Assembly: GCF_019393635.1 (NCBI RefSeq)
Contig: NC_057863.1
Location: forward strand, 643,347,306 to 643,411,305
Length of the DNA: 64,000 bases
Source of the DNA: Dromiciops gliroides
Lineage: Eukaryota; Chordata; Mammalia; Microbiotheria; Microbiotheriidae
Reading direction: 5' to 3'
Made by a program: the position numbers and the translations under genes. This document shows positions 1 through 12,645 of this stretch, in pieces. Numbering within the stretch: the stretch's first letter is position 1; every line of letters starts with the position of its first letter. The notes beneath the pieces were generated by a model. The model saw only the letters and a program-made list of their open reading frames with translations, searched no databases and was not told the DNA's origin.

Positions 1-716
1 CTTGGAAAAGTCTCCCTTCTCTCCTTCACCTCGGTGGAGATGAGCTAATGTCCAGCTGGCCTCTAGAAGGCTTTGTTCTGGCTTTCAGGAGAAGGTCAAC
101 AGAATGAGAACGCTGATGCCAATCGCCAGGTGAGCTCTAGACCCAGGATGTTCTCTCCTCTGATGCTCACCACCACCCGGGGGAGGGGAGCAGCACAGAG
201 GACTTTCCATGTTTTCCATGTGGCATCCATTTCCCAAGCCCACTGCCCCAGAGGATCGAATCCCAGGTCCTGACCGCAGCCGTAAGCTCAAGTCCCCTCT
301 GCTCTGGGCCTCATTAGCACATCTGAGAAATGAGTCCAGACCAAGGAATGAACAAAGCGGGGTTTGTGAATACAGGAACATGGTCACCTGCGCCAAGGTG
401 ACGGGATCCAAAGAAACTTGGGCAGGTGTGTGTGTTACTGCTGCAGAGCTAAGTTAAGCTGAAGCATGTTTTACGAGATGACCAGATCATACAACAACTG
501 GGAGCATCGCAGTGTGAGGAGTAAGGCTTCCACTTTCCAGGGTGCTGGATGCCCTGACTTCCTTTGTTTGACAACTGATACAAAGGGAGGCTGTCTGAGG
601 TGAACTGTGGGTAGTGACATCCAGCCACCCAGGGGGAGAAGCAGCTTTGGGGTCCTTGCCTCCAGGATAGAGTGGTGTCCCTCCCCTTGGGGCAGCTTCA
701 AGGAGAATGACACCTA

Positions 717-4095
<3,379 letters not shown>

Positions 4096-4364
4096 CTTAG
4101 CGACCGTGACGCAGCACGGCGGGAAACGCGGGAAGTGCGCACGCGCCCGGGTACCCGCTCCGCCCACGGGACGCCCAGCCTGGCGGAAGGACCGGCTTGG
4201 TTGCCTCCCCGTCCCAAACCGAGGCGGGCCCAGCCGAGCCTTACCCTTAGAGCTCGAGAGGCTGATGCCCCGCCCCCTCCCCGCGACGTCCCCTACGTAG
4301 GGCGTCAGGGGCGGTACTGCGAAGAGCGGCCCCTGAGCTCCACAGGAAGCTGGCAGTCCCGAGC

Positions 4365-4490
4365 GGTTGTAGTCCCGGGTTCGAATCTAGCCTCTGCCAC
4401 TCACGGACCCTAGGGTATATCGCCACATCTGTGGGCCTCCGTTCCAAGTTCTATCGCCTGTAAAATGGATAAACAGATTATAACTGCATT
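4365..4490 (+). repeat. MIR-like SINE fragment
   Basis: Shows the MIR hallmarks: gggttcgaatctagcctctgccactcac, then cctgtaaaatgg near the end. It lies just upstream of the PSMD8 promoter and is old and diverged. Confidence 0.6.
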
Positions 4491-4840
4491 CAAAGAAGTT
4501 ATGACTATCATAATAATCCTCTTATATTACATAGACTAATGGCTAGCATTTATATAAATTTCCAAAGCAAACTTTACGAATGGTAAGGAAGTGTCCGAGG
4601 CTGGGTGCGAACTCTCTCTTCCCTACTCCCTACAGACCAAAGCTCTGTCCACTGTGCTATTCCTAATGGGAATGGGAAAAGGAGTTGCCTGTCTAGCAGC
4701 CCCAAGTGTGTTTCCTTTTTAAGAGAGTCAAGTCCCATTAACATTTCCTTTCCAGGGGGTTGTGGTAGCTCCAACAAAACTGTTTGTTGTGACACATTCC
4801 AGTGTCTGGTCTCTGTGGATCTATACCTCTGTTTATAATG
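4491..4840. other. Intergenic DNA, nothing recognised
   Basis: I see no exon, RNA gene or classifiable repeat between the MIR fragment and the HAL1-like fragment. Confidence 0.5.
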
Positions 4841-4846
4841 AAAGAA

Positions 4847-5095
4847 ACCCATGATGAAAAGACCTGAACTGAATGGCAAATTTTACTTTCAAATACAAGA
4901 AACTAGAGAACCATAAAAAATTAGAGTTGGGGGACATACCTGGAGTCGTGCAGTGGGTCTTGTGTCTGAGGACGGGTTTGGGCTGGGATCCCCCTAGGTC
5001 CAGGGTGGGATGCTTTGTCCACTGTGTCACCTAGCTGCCCCATGATGACATCTTTAGGGTTAAATTGTGGGGTGAGGGAAACAGTATAATGAAAG
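4847..5095 (+). mobile_element. HAL1/L1-like fragment (end of ORF1 and 3' flank with embedded SINE remnant)
   Basis: Encodes the last residues of an L1-type ORF1 protein (PELNGKF.FQIQ-like), then a non-coding stretch nearly identical to 26926-27310. That stretch contains an antisense SINE remnant shared by both copies, so the SINE was already in the source element. Confidence 0.7.
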
Positions 5096-5099
5096 AAAC

Positions 5100-6900
5100 C
5101 AGCATTCTGGGAATATGGCAGAATAAGTCAAGAAATTACCTGACTCTCTCAAATCCCCCTACAGATAATTTAAAATAATGCTTTAGAGTTAACTTTAGAG
5201 TGTCAGGAATAAGTAAAAGTTTGGGAGGAATTAGGAAAGACGGCCACCTGGGGTGGTGGTCTGGCATGATGGAAGTGCAGATATTCCCTAGAAGTACCTC
5301 CAGTTCAACAAACAACAAGCCCTTGGGGCAGCTGTGTGAGTAGCAGTCTCAGCTTCAAGAACTTTTGCCCCATTGACAGGTGGCTGCTCAGGGAAAGAAT
5401 GCAAGGTCCTCCACTGGCTGGCACTGGACTAGGGGCCAACTTGTGCTGATCAGACAAGGTCTCAGACTGTGGGTTGTGGGGGAGGAGGAGTGAGTATGCA
5501 TTGGTGAATGCTGTTGCATAGGTGCAGGGACACTGCTGGCTGGGGTCACTCCTAGGGGAGCTGAACCTTGGGTTTAGGTTCTAGGACAAAGGGGAGAACT
5601 GACACTTTCAGTCACCAGAGAGACTGAAAGGACTAGAAGTGTTTGAAGTGACAGTGTTGCTGGGGGCCCTGGAAAGGAGTTACCTGAAGTCACTTATAGA
5701 CCAAAGCTTGAGATGAAGGAGCAGTGACCACACCTGGCCTTGGATTATAGAACATTGGAAGAAATAAAATGTCAGAGTTCCCCAGATAGAACTTGAAAAA
5801 GGACTGCATGAAAAACCTGAAGCCTGAGACATTATCCCCTACACCTTGGGAGTACAGCTTGACTATAACATAAAGTTAACAGCTAAGAAATAGGCCTCTA
5901 AAAAAAGTAAGCAAGAGAGAAAGAACCTGGCCATAGATAGTTGCTATGGTGATAGAGGATATCAGGGTTCAAATTCAGAAGAAGACAGAGAAGTCGGTTC
6001 AGCTATTTATAAAACTTCAAGCCCCAAACTAGTTCTTAGAAGTGTTTAAAAAGGACTTTAAAAATCATATAAGAAGTTGAAGAAAAAAATAGGAAAAAAA
6101 TAAGAGAAATGCAAGAAAATAAAGAAAACTATGAAAAGAAAGTGAACTAATTGTCTTTTTATTTTTGCAGGACAATGAGGGTTAAGTGATTTGCCCAGGG
6201 TCACACATCTAGTAAGTGTCAAGTGTCTGAGGTCAGATTTGAACTCAGGTCCTCCTGAATCCTCAGTTGGTACTTTATCCACTGTGCCACCTAGCTGCCC
6301 CAAATTTGTTTGTTTGTTTTGTTTTGTTTTTGTTTGAAAGTCAACTAATTGGAAAAAGAGATCCAAAAACTTACAGAAGAAAATAACTCCTTAAAAATGA
6401 GAATTGGGCAAGGGGAAGCTAATGACTTCATAAGACACCAAGAAATAATAAAAGAAAATCAAAAGAATAAAAAAAAAGAAGAGAATGTTTTCACATTCTC
6501 TTTTCATTATTATTCTCACATTCATATTTCATTACAAAACCCAAAACTGGCCTGGAAAACAGATTGAAGAGAGATATAAGAATTGTTTGGCTACCTGAAT
6601 AGTAGAATTTTGGGGAAAAAACATTTTAGACAGTATACTTCAAGAAATTATTAAGGAAAATTGTCCTGAAGTTTTAGAATTAGAGGGTAAAATAGACATG
6701 GAAAAAATCTGCCAATTACCCCCTAAAAGAGATCCCAAGATGAAAACTCACAGGAACATTATAGCTAAGTTTCAAAGCTTCCAAGTCAAGGACAAAATAT
6801 TGTAAGCAATTATAAAGAAAAAAATTTCAATATTGTGGAACTACAGTCAGGATAACACAAGATTTATTAGCTTCTACATTAAAAGACCAAGGAGGACTTC
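5100..6900 (+). mobile_element. L1/HAL1-type element, 5' UTR and broken ORF1
   Basis: The 5' part resembles the start of marsupial L1 5' UTRs (aatatggcagaataagtcaagaaattacctg). From about 6050 the sequence matches the coiled-coil part of ORF1, is interrupted by a SINE at 6156-6301, and continues to about 6900 with frameshifts. Homologous stretches recur at 8349-9700 and 26016-26970. Confidence 0.7.
6156..6301 (-). repeat. Marsupial tRNA-derived SINE (family description)
   Basis: Full-length antisense copy of the commonest repeat in the window. In sense the unit starts ggggcagctaggtgg, has a tRNA-derived head with a gttcaaatcc box B, continues through cttgacacttactagctgtg and tgaccctgggcaagtcactt, and ends in an A-rich tail. 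It is RNA polymerase III type, mobilised in trans by a LINE. I call it WSINE1/MAR1-like from memory. Here it interrupts L1 ORF1 sequence. Confidence 0.85.
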
Positions 6901-6959
6901 ACCTTTGGAAGCCCTAATGTCAGAGTAAGCAGGAAATGACCTTAAATCTCCCATATTCA

Positions 6960-7600
6960 CCCCTCCAAACCATAAAATGGTGTTCCAGAATGAATCATGG
7001 AACAGCAGAACTAGCAAAAAGACCGGGTGAAGCAGTCTCCTAGCCCAAAAAACTTAGAAGGTTGGCAGGAAAAGCCTGTCTCACTCAGGTAAAAGGGGAA
7101 CACAGTCCAGGACTGGAAGTGTCCCAGCAAGCCAGCAGGAAGCCCCACCTCAGCAAACCAGTCAGAGATACTAAACCCCAGTGTGGCAGAGCAGGCAAAC
7201 ACCAAAGCCAGGACCCACCCCCCCCATGTGCCTTAGCCAGGAGAATGACACATACCACCTCTAGGAAAAACCATGAATAGCTCTGATCAAGCAGGTAGAT
7301 GCCAACACAAGGACACCCCATGGGCCTCAGCACATACCAGACATCAGCCCTGGGACCTTGGATGATCACCAGGTAAGCCACCAAACCCTTATGGCCTCCA
7401 TCAGTGCCTGCTACCCTCACCCCACCCCCTCAGCACAGTACCAGAAACAAGGGCTTCAGGGTAACAGTGCAGCACCAGGTAAACAATTAGGTTCTGAAGC
7501 CCCTGGTACAAGAAACTTAGAACAGTGCCCCTTCTACCTCAGGGGAAAAGCTCAAATGTAAAACTAAGGAAAAGGCTAGAAAAGATGTGTAAAAAACAAG
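6960..7600 (+). mobile_element. L1 5'-UTR-like fragment
   Basis: Carries the cttagaaggttggcaggaaaag motif that recurs at 7790 and 25498, followed by C-rich sequence. No ORF1 follows before the next element starts at 7628. Confidence 0.6.
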
Positions 7601-8684
7601 TTTGGAAACAGAAAATCACTGCTTAAAAGAAGAATTAGGGGCAGAGCCAAGATGGCCAAGGAAAGGCAGTGACTTGCCTGAGCTCTCACTAAGACCCCTC
7701 AAAATACCTTCAAACAATGTCATAAGATAAATCCTGGAGAAGTAGAACCCATAGAAAGACAGGGTAAAATAATTTTCCATCCAAACACAACTTAGAAGGT
7801 CAGCAGGAAAGGTCTGTTGTACTGGGGTGAGAGTGGAGCACAGCCTAGCATAGTCTGCACCAGCACAGCCCCAGCCCCAGCCCCAGCAAACCAGGAGCAA
7901 GCCTTGGGAGCTTCTGATTTAGCAGCATCTACAACTGCTTCTGGAACTCAGCCCACAGATGGTAAGGGGGCTGAACAATTGGCCAGAAGGAGATTACAGT
8001 GATCTCTTTGCTAGTACTGAGGCAGGACTCCGTTGTTTTGCCCATACGTGGATCCAGGTCACAGGCTCGGGTAGTGGTCCCAGTCAGGGGAGGAGCACAA
8101 GCACACCAAAGCTTGATGCCACAGTGGAGTGGTATTCTGTTTATAGTTCCAGCACAGAAAAGCAGACTTGTGGTTGCTTGCAGACCAGAGCACAGGCCAG
8201 GAGGAAGAACTAAAAACTGACAAGTTCCTAGAAGTATCTCTGAAAACATTTGCACAAACCCCCTGAAGCTTGGGAGAGTGTGCCATCCACCCTGGAAGCA
8301 GTGCCCCACTTTAACAAAGAGTTAAAAGTCAAGAAATAGTCTGGGAAAATGAGCAAACAGAAAAAAATTCTGACCAGAGAAAGTTTCTATGGTGACAAGA
8401 AAGATCAAAATACACCCTCAGAAGAAGATAATAAAGTCAAAGCTTCTACATCCAAAGCTTCCAAGAAAAATATGAATTGGTATCAGACCATAGAAGCATT
8501 AAAAAAGCACTTTGAGAATAAAATAATAGAGGTAGAGGAAAAAATGGAAAGAGAAATGAGAGTGATGCAAGAAAATCATTAAAAAAAAAAGTCAACAGCT
8601 TGGTAAAGGAGACACATAAAAAATGTTGAAGAAAATAACACCCTAAAAGGCAGACTAGGCAAAATGGTAAAAAAGCTTCAAAAA

Positions 8685-8838
8685 GGGGCAGCTAGATGGC
8701 ACAGTGGATAGAGCACCAGCCCTGGAGTCAGGAGGACCTGAGTTCAAATCTGGCCTCAGACACTTAACACTTACTAGCTGTGTGACCCTAGGCAAGTCAC
8801 TTAACCCCAATTGCCTCACCAAAAAAAAAAAAAAAAAA
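8685..8838 (+). repeat. Marsupial SINE, with target duplication
   Basis: Sense copy with an A18 tail, flanked by the direct repeat aagcttcaaaaa. It inserted into the L1 ORF1 remnant. Confidence 0.85.
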
Positions 8839-8949
8839 GCTTCAAAAAGCCTATGAGGAAAAGAATGCCTTGAAAAGCTGAATTGGCCAAATGGAAAAGG
8901 CGGTACAAAAGCTCTCTGGAGAAAGTAATTCCTTAAAAATTAGGATTGA

Positions 8950-9098
8950 GGGGGCAACTAGGTGGAGCAGTGGATAAAGCACTGGCCCTGGATTCAGGAG
9001 AACCTTAGTTCAAATCCAGCCTCAGACATTTGACACTTACTAGCTGTGTGACCCTGGGCAAGTCACTTAACCCTCATTGCCCTGCAAAAAATAAAATA
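8950..9098 (+). repeat. Marsupial SINE, with target duplication
   Basis: Sense copy flanked by attaggattgag on the left and attaggactgag on the right. Confidence 0.83.
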
Positions 9099-9130
9099 AA
9101 ATTAGGACTGAGTAAATGGAAGTTAATGAC

Positions 9131-9235
9131 TTTTTTGGGGGGGGGGGTGGGTCAAGTATCTGAGGCCGGATTTGAACTCAAGTCCTCCTTAATTCAGGGT
9201 TGGTGCTTTATCCATTGTGCCACCTAGCTGCCCCC
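9131..9235 (-). repeat. Marsupial SINE, 3'-truncated antisense copy
   Basis: Only the head part is present (cctgaattc-like to ctgccccc); a G-run replaces the tail. Confidence 0.75.
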
Positions 9236-9809
9236 AGAAGCTAATGACTTTATGAGCAATCAAGAAACAATAAAACAAAACCAAAAGAACAAAAAAATAG
9301 AAGGCAATGTGAAATATCTCATTGGAAAAACAATTAACTTGGAAAAGAGATCTGAGAAAGATAATTTGAAAATTATTGGAGTATGTGAAATCCATGATCA
9401 AAAAAAGAGCCTAGTCATCATCTTCCAAGAAATTTTCAGGGAAAATTGCCCTGATGTTCTAGAACCAGAAGGTAAAATAGAAATTGAAAAATACACCAAC
9501 CACCTCCTGATATAGATCCTAAAATGAAAACTCCCAGGAACATTATAGCCAAATTTCAGAGTTCCCAGGTCAAGGAGAAAATATTGCAAGCATCCAGAAA
9601 GAAATAATTCCAATATTGTGGAGCCACAATCAAGATAAGACAAGATTTAGCAGTTTCTACATTAAAGGATTGGAGGACTTGGAATATGATATTCTAGAGG
9701 GCAAAAGAGCTGGGATTACAACCAAGAATCACCTTCCCAGCAAAACTGATTATAATCCTTTGGGGGGAAAAATGAGAATTCAATGAAAGAGAGGACTTTC
9801 AGGCATTCT

Positions 9810-10005
9810 TTTTTTTTTTTAATCATAAAATTATGTTATTATTTTCCAGTTACATGCAAAGATGGTTTTCAATATTTGTTTTCATAAGATTTTCAGTTTC
9901 AAATTTTTCTCCTTCCTTTCCTTCCTTTCCCCCTTCTCAATACAGAAAGCAATCTGATATAGGTTATATATGTACAATTACATCAAACATATTTCTTTCA
10001 GGCAT
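9810..10005 (-). mobile_element. L1 3' end, antisense fragment
   Basis: Begins with a T-run, then ttccagttacatgcaaagatgg and a pyrimidine-rich tract. It is the reverse complement of the 3' end seen at 28440-28540. Related antisense copies occur at 39661, 45800, 56425 and 60010. Confidence 0.65.
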
Positions 10006-10225
10006 TCTTGATGAAAAGGCCTGAGCTGAATAGAAAATTTGACTTTCAAACACAAGACTCTAGAGAAGCATAGAAAAGCAAACAGGAAAAAGAAATCATA
10101 AAGGATTTAAAAAAACGTTAAACTGTTTATATTCCTACATGGGAAGATGATACTTATAACTCATAAGAACTTTCTCATTATTAGGTAGCTGGATGGAGTA
10201 TATTTATTAATTAATTAATTAATTT

Positions 10226-10385
10226 ATTTTTGTTGTTGTTTGGTTTTTTGTTGGGCAATTGGGGTTAAGTGACTTGCCCAGGGTCACACAGCTAGTAAGT
10301 GTTAAGTGTCTGAGGCCGGATTTGAACTCAGGTACTCCTGAATCCAGGGCTGGTGCTCTATCCACTGCACCATGTAGCTGCCCCT
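10226..10385 (-). repeat. Marsupial SINE, antisense
   Basis: Full antisense copy next to the OTU-bearing provirus, ending catgtagctgcccc. Confidence 0.83.
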
Positions 10386-10476
10386 GGATGGAGTATATTT
10401 AGACAGGGGACACAGGTGTGAGTCGAATATGAAGGGAGGATATCTTTAAAAAAATTAAATTAAGGGGCTGTCCCAT

Positions 10477-10491
10477 GGGCAGTTAGGTGGC
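10477..10491 (+). repeat. SINE split by the OTU-bearing provirus, left piece
   Basis: The first bases of a SINE (gggcagttaggtggc) end at the 5' LTR. The rest resumes after the 3' LTR at 19152 with tggcgcagtggataaagc. The shared tggc is the 4-bp target duplication. Confidence 0.9.
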
Positions 10492-10581
10492 TGTGGTAAA
10501 ATATGAAAGTTTTTAACAGTCGGTTAGGATAACTGAAAGACGCCAGTTTTTCAAGGACCACCCTTTTGGGGAGGAGATGAA

Positions 10582-10697
10582 CAGTCCGCCTGCTGCGCAT
10601 GTCAGACTGCCTGCCGGGTACAGTCCGCCTGCTGCGCATGTCAGACTGCCTGCCAGGTACAGTGCGCCTGCTGCGCATGTCAGACTGCCTGCCGGGT
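10582..10697 (+). repeat. Three 39-bp tandem repeats in U3 (candidate enhancer)
   Basis: Three units of about 39 bp start with cagtccgcctgctgcgcatg at 10582, 10621 and 10660 (third with g for c). They sit upstream of the putative TATA, where gammaretroviral LTRs carry enhancer repeats. The same array lies at 18662-18777. Each unit contains ctgcgcatg, which resembles an NRF1 half-site; that is a guess. Confidence 0.85.
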
Positions 10698-10791
10698 TTT
10701 TTTTTGACTTCCGGGGTGGAGAAAAGGAGAGAGGCCTTTTTTGCCTGCTTGGCGGGACTCCTGACGGCGCGGCACGGACTCTCTCTCCAAA

Positions 10792-10839
10792 GGTGGCCTT
10801 GTCGGTTGGTGGCCTTGTCGGTTGGTGGCCTTGTCGGTT
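10792..10839 (+). repeat. Three 16-bp tandem repeats near the LTR promoter
   Basis: The unit ggtggccttgtcggtt is repeated exactly three times, just upstream of the putative TATA. Confidence 0.9.
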
Positions 10840-10850
10840 TGGTGAGTTGT

Positions 10851-10957
10851 TATAAGGAATATAGACTAAGCTTAGACTTAAGACGATTTGTATTGTGTTT
10901 CTACTTTCCTATCCTTCTAACCAACATCACCTTGTGACTATCATAACTATAAATAAA
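10851..10957 (+). promoter_or_regulatory. Putative LTR core promoter and polyadenylation signal
   Basis: tataagg at 10851 may act as TATA box, and AATAAA at 10952-10957 as poly(A) signal. That would put R at roughly 10880-10975 and U5 from there to 11070. The alternative tataaa at 10949 overlaps the poly(A) signal and is less likely. Confidence 0.5.
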
Positions 10958-11074
10958 AAGGTCTATCTAGAAAACCAAAACCTGCTTCCATTTACTAGTT
11001 TGGGAGATAAATTAAGGGAAAGGTTAAGTAGGGGAGATTTATGATCTAATATCCAATTTTAAATCTCACAGTTT

Positions 11075-11092
11075 TGGCGACCCCGAAGGGAC
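11075..11092 (+). other. Primer-binding site, probably tRNA-Arg
   Basis: tggcgaccccgaagggac starts 4 bases after the LTR. From memory it matches the 3' end of a vertebrate tRNA-Arg (CCG/TCG type) at 17 of 18 positions. It does not fit tRNA-Pro or tRNA-Lys. Confidence 0.6.
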
Positions 11093-11265
11093 CTTAAGGA
11101 CCCTCCCACCCTCCCTAGTTTGGCCATAAGCCGGCCAATTCGGTGGATTTTCCAAATTACCCCCCCCCCCCCACGGACTTTCCCTTTGTCTAATCTCCCT
11201 TAAAGACTTTAAGCCTCTAAGAGTCTTGCTTTAAACAGAAAAGCCAGCCCAGTTTAAAGGGCAAG

Positions 11266-12645
11266 ATGCTCGAATATTCTACTATCCCTTTGATTTTTCT
11301 CATCGGAATGTATTGGGACAGCATAACATCCCGACTTAGAGGAATAGTTTACTCAATGGTCCTTCATAACATTATTGGTTTTTTCCTCATTCAGGCAGCA
11401 AAAAGTTTTTTGTATAATAGTATACGTGAGAATCTTTGGGAAAATACGTTTAATATAAGTAGAAATTTTATGCCTGCAATTGAAATACCTTTTAATACCA
11501 CATCCATAGTTCATACGACTAAGGATTTTATTTTTTTTTGGTTTTTTTTTGTTTTTGTTATTATCATTGTTTTTGTTATTATCATTGTTATGATATGGGG
11601 GAAATTCTCACATATGGAGAGAGACCTCGAAATGAAATTCTCACATATGGAGAGAGACCTCAAAATGGCTGTTTCTACTAGAGATGATCCAAGTTCAGAA
11701 TCAGATCAGCAGAAACTACTCCCTCTGCAGGAAGCTATAGAACATAGTAAGAAGGGAGTGCCAATTCAAGTCAGAAAATATAGCCCCTTTAGACCAAGTG
11801 ACTTGAGCGCATGGAAATCAATCATCCCTAGTTTTGAGAAAAATCCTAACACTGTAATTTCACAGTTAAGGACTATATTTAATGCATATCAACCCAGTTG
11901 GGCTGATGTTACTTGCCTTTTGGAAACTTTACTGTCCCCAACTGAGATTACAGATGTTATCTCAGCAGGAAATGCCCTTGTTGCGAAAGGTAAGGCCGAT
12001 GTGGAATGGCCTCTAAAGGATCCAGAGTGGAATTATAATGATGATAGGGATTTCCAAAGATTAAAAGATGCTAGAGAAACACTTCTGAAGGGAATGGAAT
12101 CTTGCTCTAGAAAACCAGAAAACTGGCAGAAATTTTTAAGCCTACCTCAGGAGGCTAATGAAAGACCAAACAGATTTTATGATAGACTTTGTGAGGCCGC
12201 TAGACAGTACACCAGATTGGATCCAGTAGATTTAAGAGATTCCTGTATCATTCTCAACACATTTGTTTATAATTCACTGCCAGAAATACGCAGATACTTT
12301 CTGAAACAATGTCCAGACTGGAGAAATCTCTCAGTAGATAGAATTAAGGAACTTGCAAATTATGTCTTTGACTCACGTGAGGAAGATCCAGATCACCCTA
12401 AACAGAGCATTCTGGCACCAGCGATTACTAGTCAGCCATGTGGATACCGGAGCAAGGACACTAAGGTGTGTTGTTACTGTCGTAAGGAGGGGCATGAATT
12501 GAGAGAATGTAGGACTTGGAGAAGAAATTCTAATTCTAATTACAGGCGAAATCAAAATAGAAATAGATCTTTTTGGAGGAATACAGAAAGGCAGTACCAG
12601 AATAATGGTAACCAAGACCCCCCTCAGAAGAGGACACAGGAATGA
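11266..12645 (+). CDS. gag: Gag polyprotein of the OTU-bearing provirus, membrane-type N-terminus
   Basis: 459 codons from ATG 11266 to TGA 12643-12645. Structural protein that would form the particle. Residues 8-16 and 28-49 are hydrophobic and 87-111 form a strong membrane segment (FFWFFFVFVIIIVFVIIIVM). There is no MG myristoylation start. An 11-residue unit (KFSHMERDL.M) is duplicated at 113-134. From about 168 a gammaretroviral capsid can be recognised (SPFRPSDLSAWKSIIPSF, then a major-homology-like ERPNRFYDRL). A CCHC zinc knuckle lies at C402, C405, H410, C415, followed by a basic Arg/Asn-rich tail. I see no PPxY or PTAP late motif. The leader from 11071 contains a C-run but no upstream ORF of note. 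Confidence 0.93.
   Translation: MLEYSTIPLIFLIGMYWDSITSRLRGIVYSMVLHNIIGFFLIQAAKSFLYNSIRENLWENTFNISRNFMPAIEIPFNTTSIVHTTKDFIFFWFFFVFVIIIVFVIIIVMIWGKFSHMERDLEMKFSHMERDLKMAVSTRDDPSSESDQQKLLPLQEAIEHSKKGVPIQVRKYSPFRPSDLSAWKSIIPSFEKNPNTVISQLRTIFNAYQPSWADVTCLLETLLSPTEITDVISAGNALVAKGKADVEWPLKDPEWNYNDDRDFQRLKDARETLLKGMESCSRKPENWQKFLSLPQEANERPNRFYDRLCEAARQYTRLDPVDLRDSCIILNTFVYNSLPEIRRYFLKQCPDWRNLSVDRIKELANYVFDSREEDPDHPKQSILAPAITSQPCGYRSKDTKVCCYCRKEGHELRECRTWRRNSNSNYRRNQNRNRSFWRNTERQYQNNGNQDPPQKRTQE
12643..12645 (+). promoter_or_regulatory. Gag stop codon, putative UGA read-through site
   Basis: gag and pol lie in the same frame with this UGA as the only stop between 11266 and 16822. Gammaretroviruses make Gag-Pol by suppressing such a single stop, usually UAG. 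The local context is caggaa-tga-tggtgt. A downstream structural signal was not tested. Confidence 0.8.

Larger units (their letters stand above)
7628..10225 (+). mobile_element. L1/HAL1 element: 5' UTR, decayed ORF1 and downstream part
   Basis: Starts with ggggcagagccaagatggcc, a typical marsupial L1 5' end. A decayed ORF1 begins at 8349 (MSKQKKILTRESF, coiled-coil region to 8582, then stops) and continues in pieces to about 9780, broken by three SINEs at 8685, 8950 and 9131 and an antisense L1 3' end at 9815. There is no ORF2. It belongs to the same family as the intact HAL1-like copy at 25436-28545. Confidence 0.7.
10492..11070 (+). repeat. 5' LTR of the OTU-bearing provirus
   Basis: Runs from tgtggtaaaatatg to aaatctcaca, 579 bp. 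It holds three 39-bp direct repeats, three 16-bp repeats, a possible TATA element (tataagg, 10851) and AATAAA at 10952-10957. Read by eye it matches the 3' LTR at every position except one extra T in the 3' copy's T-run. Confidence 0.95.

Noticed and set aside
89..129. Exon-like stretch on the plus strand (ttcag ... cgccaggtgagc)
   Set aside because: Acceptor and donor look good, but the 41-nt piece lies inside PSMD8 intron 5 on the opposite strand, matches no protein I know and has no partner exon in the window.
8685..8760. SINE head as a tRNA gene
   Set aside because: Box B-like gttcaaatc is present, but the sequence cannot fold as a full tRNA and is one of about thirty dispersed SINE copies.
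10582..10697. Regular direct repeats as a CRISPR-like array
   Set aside because: The repeats are contiguous, without unique spacers, and lie in a vertebrate LTR.
10460..10855. ORFs with MRSRRTVPGRQSD or MSDCLPGTVRLL repeats in the LTR
   Set aside because: They come from translating the 39-bp DNA repeats, which are LTR enhancer-type repeats and not a protein gene.
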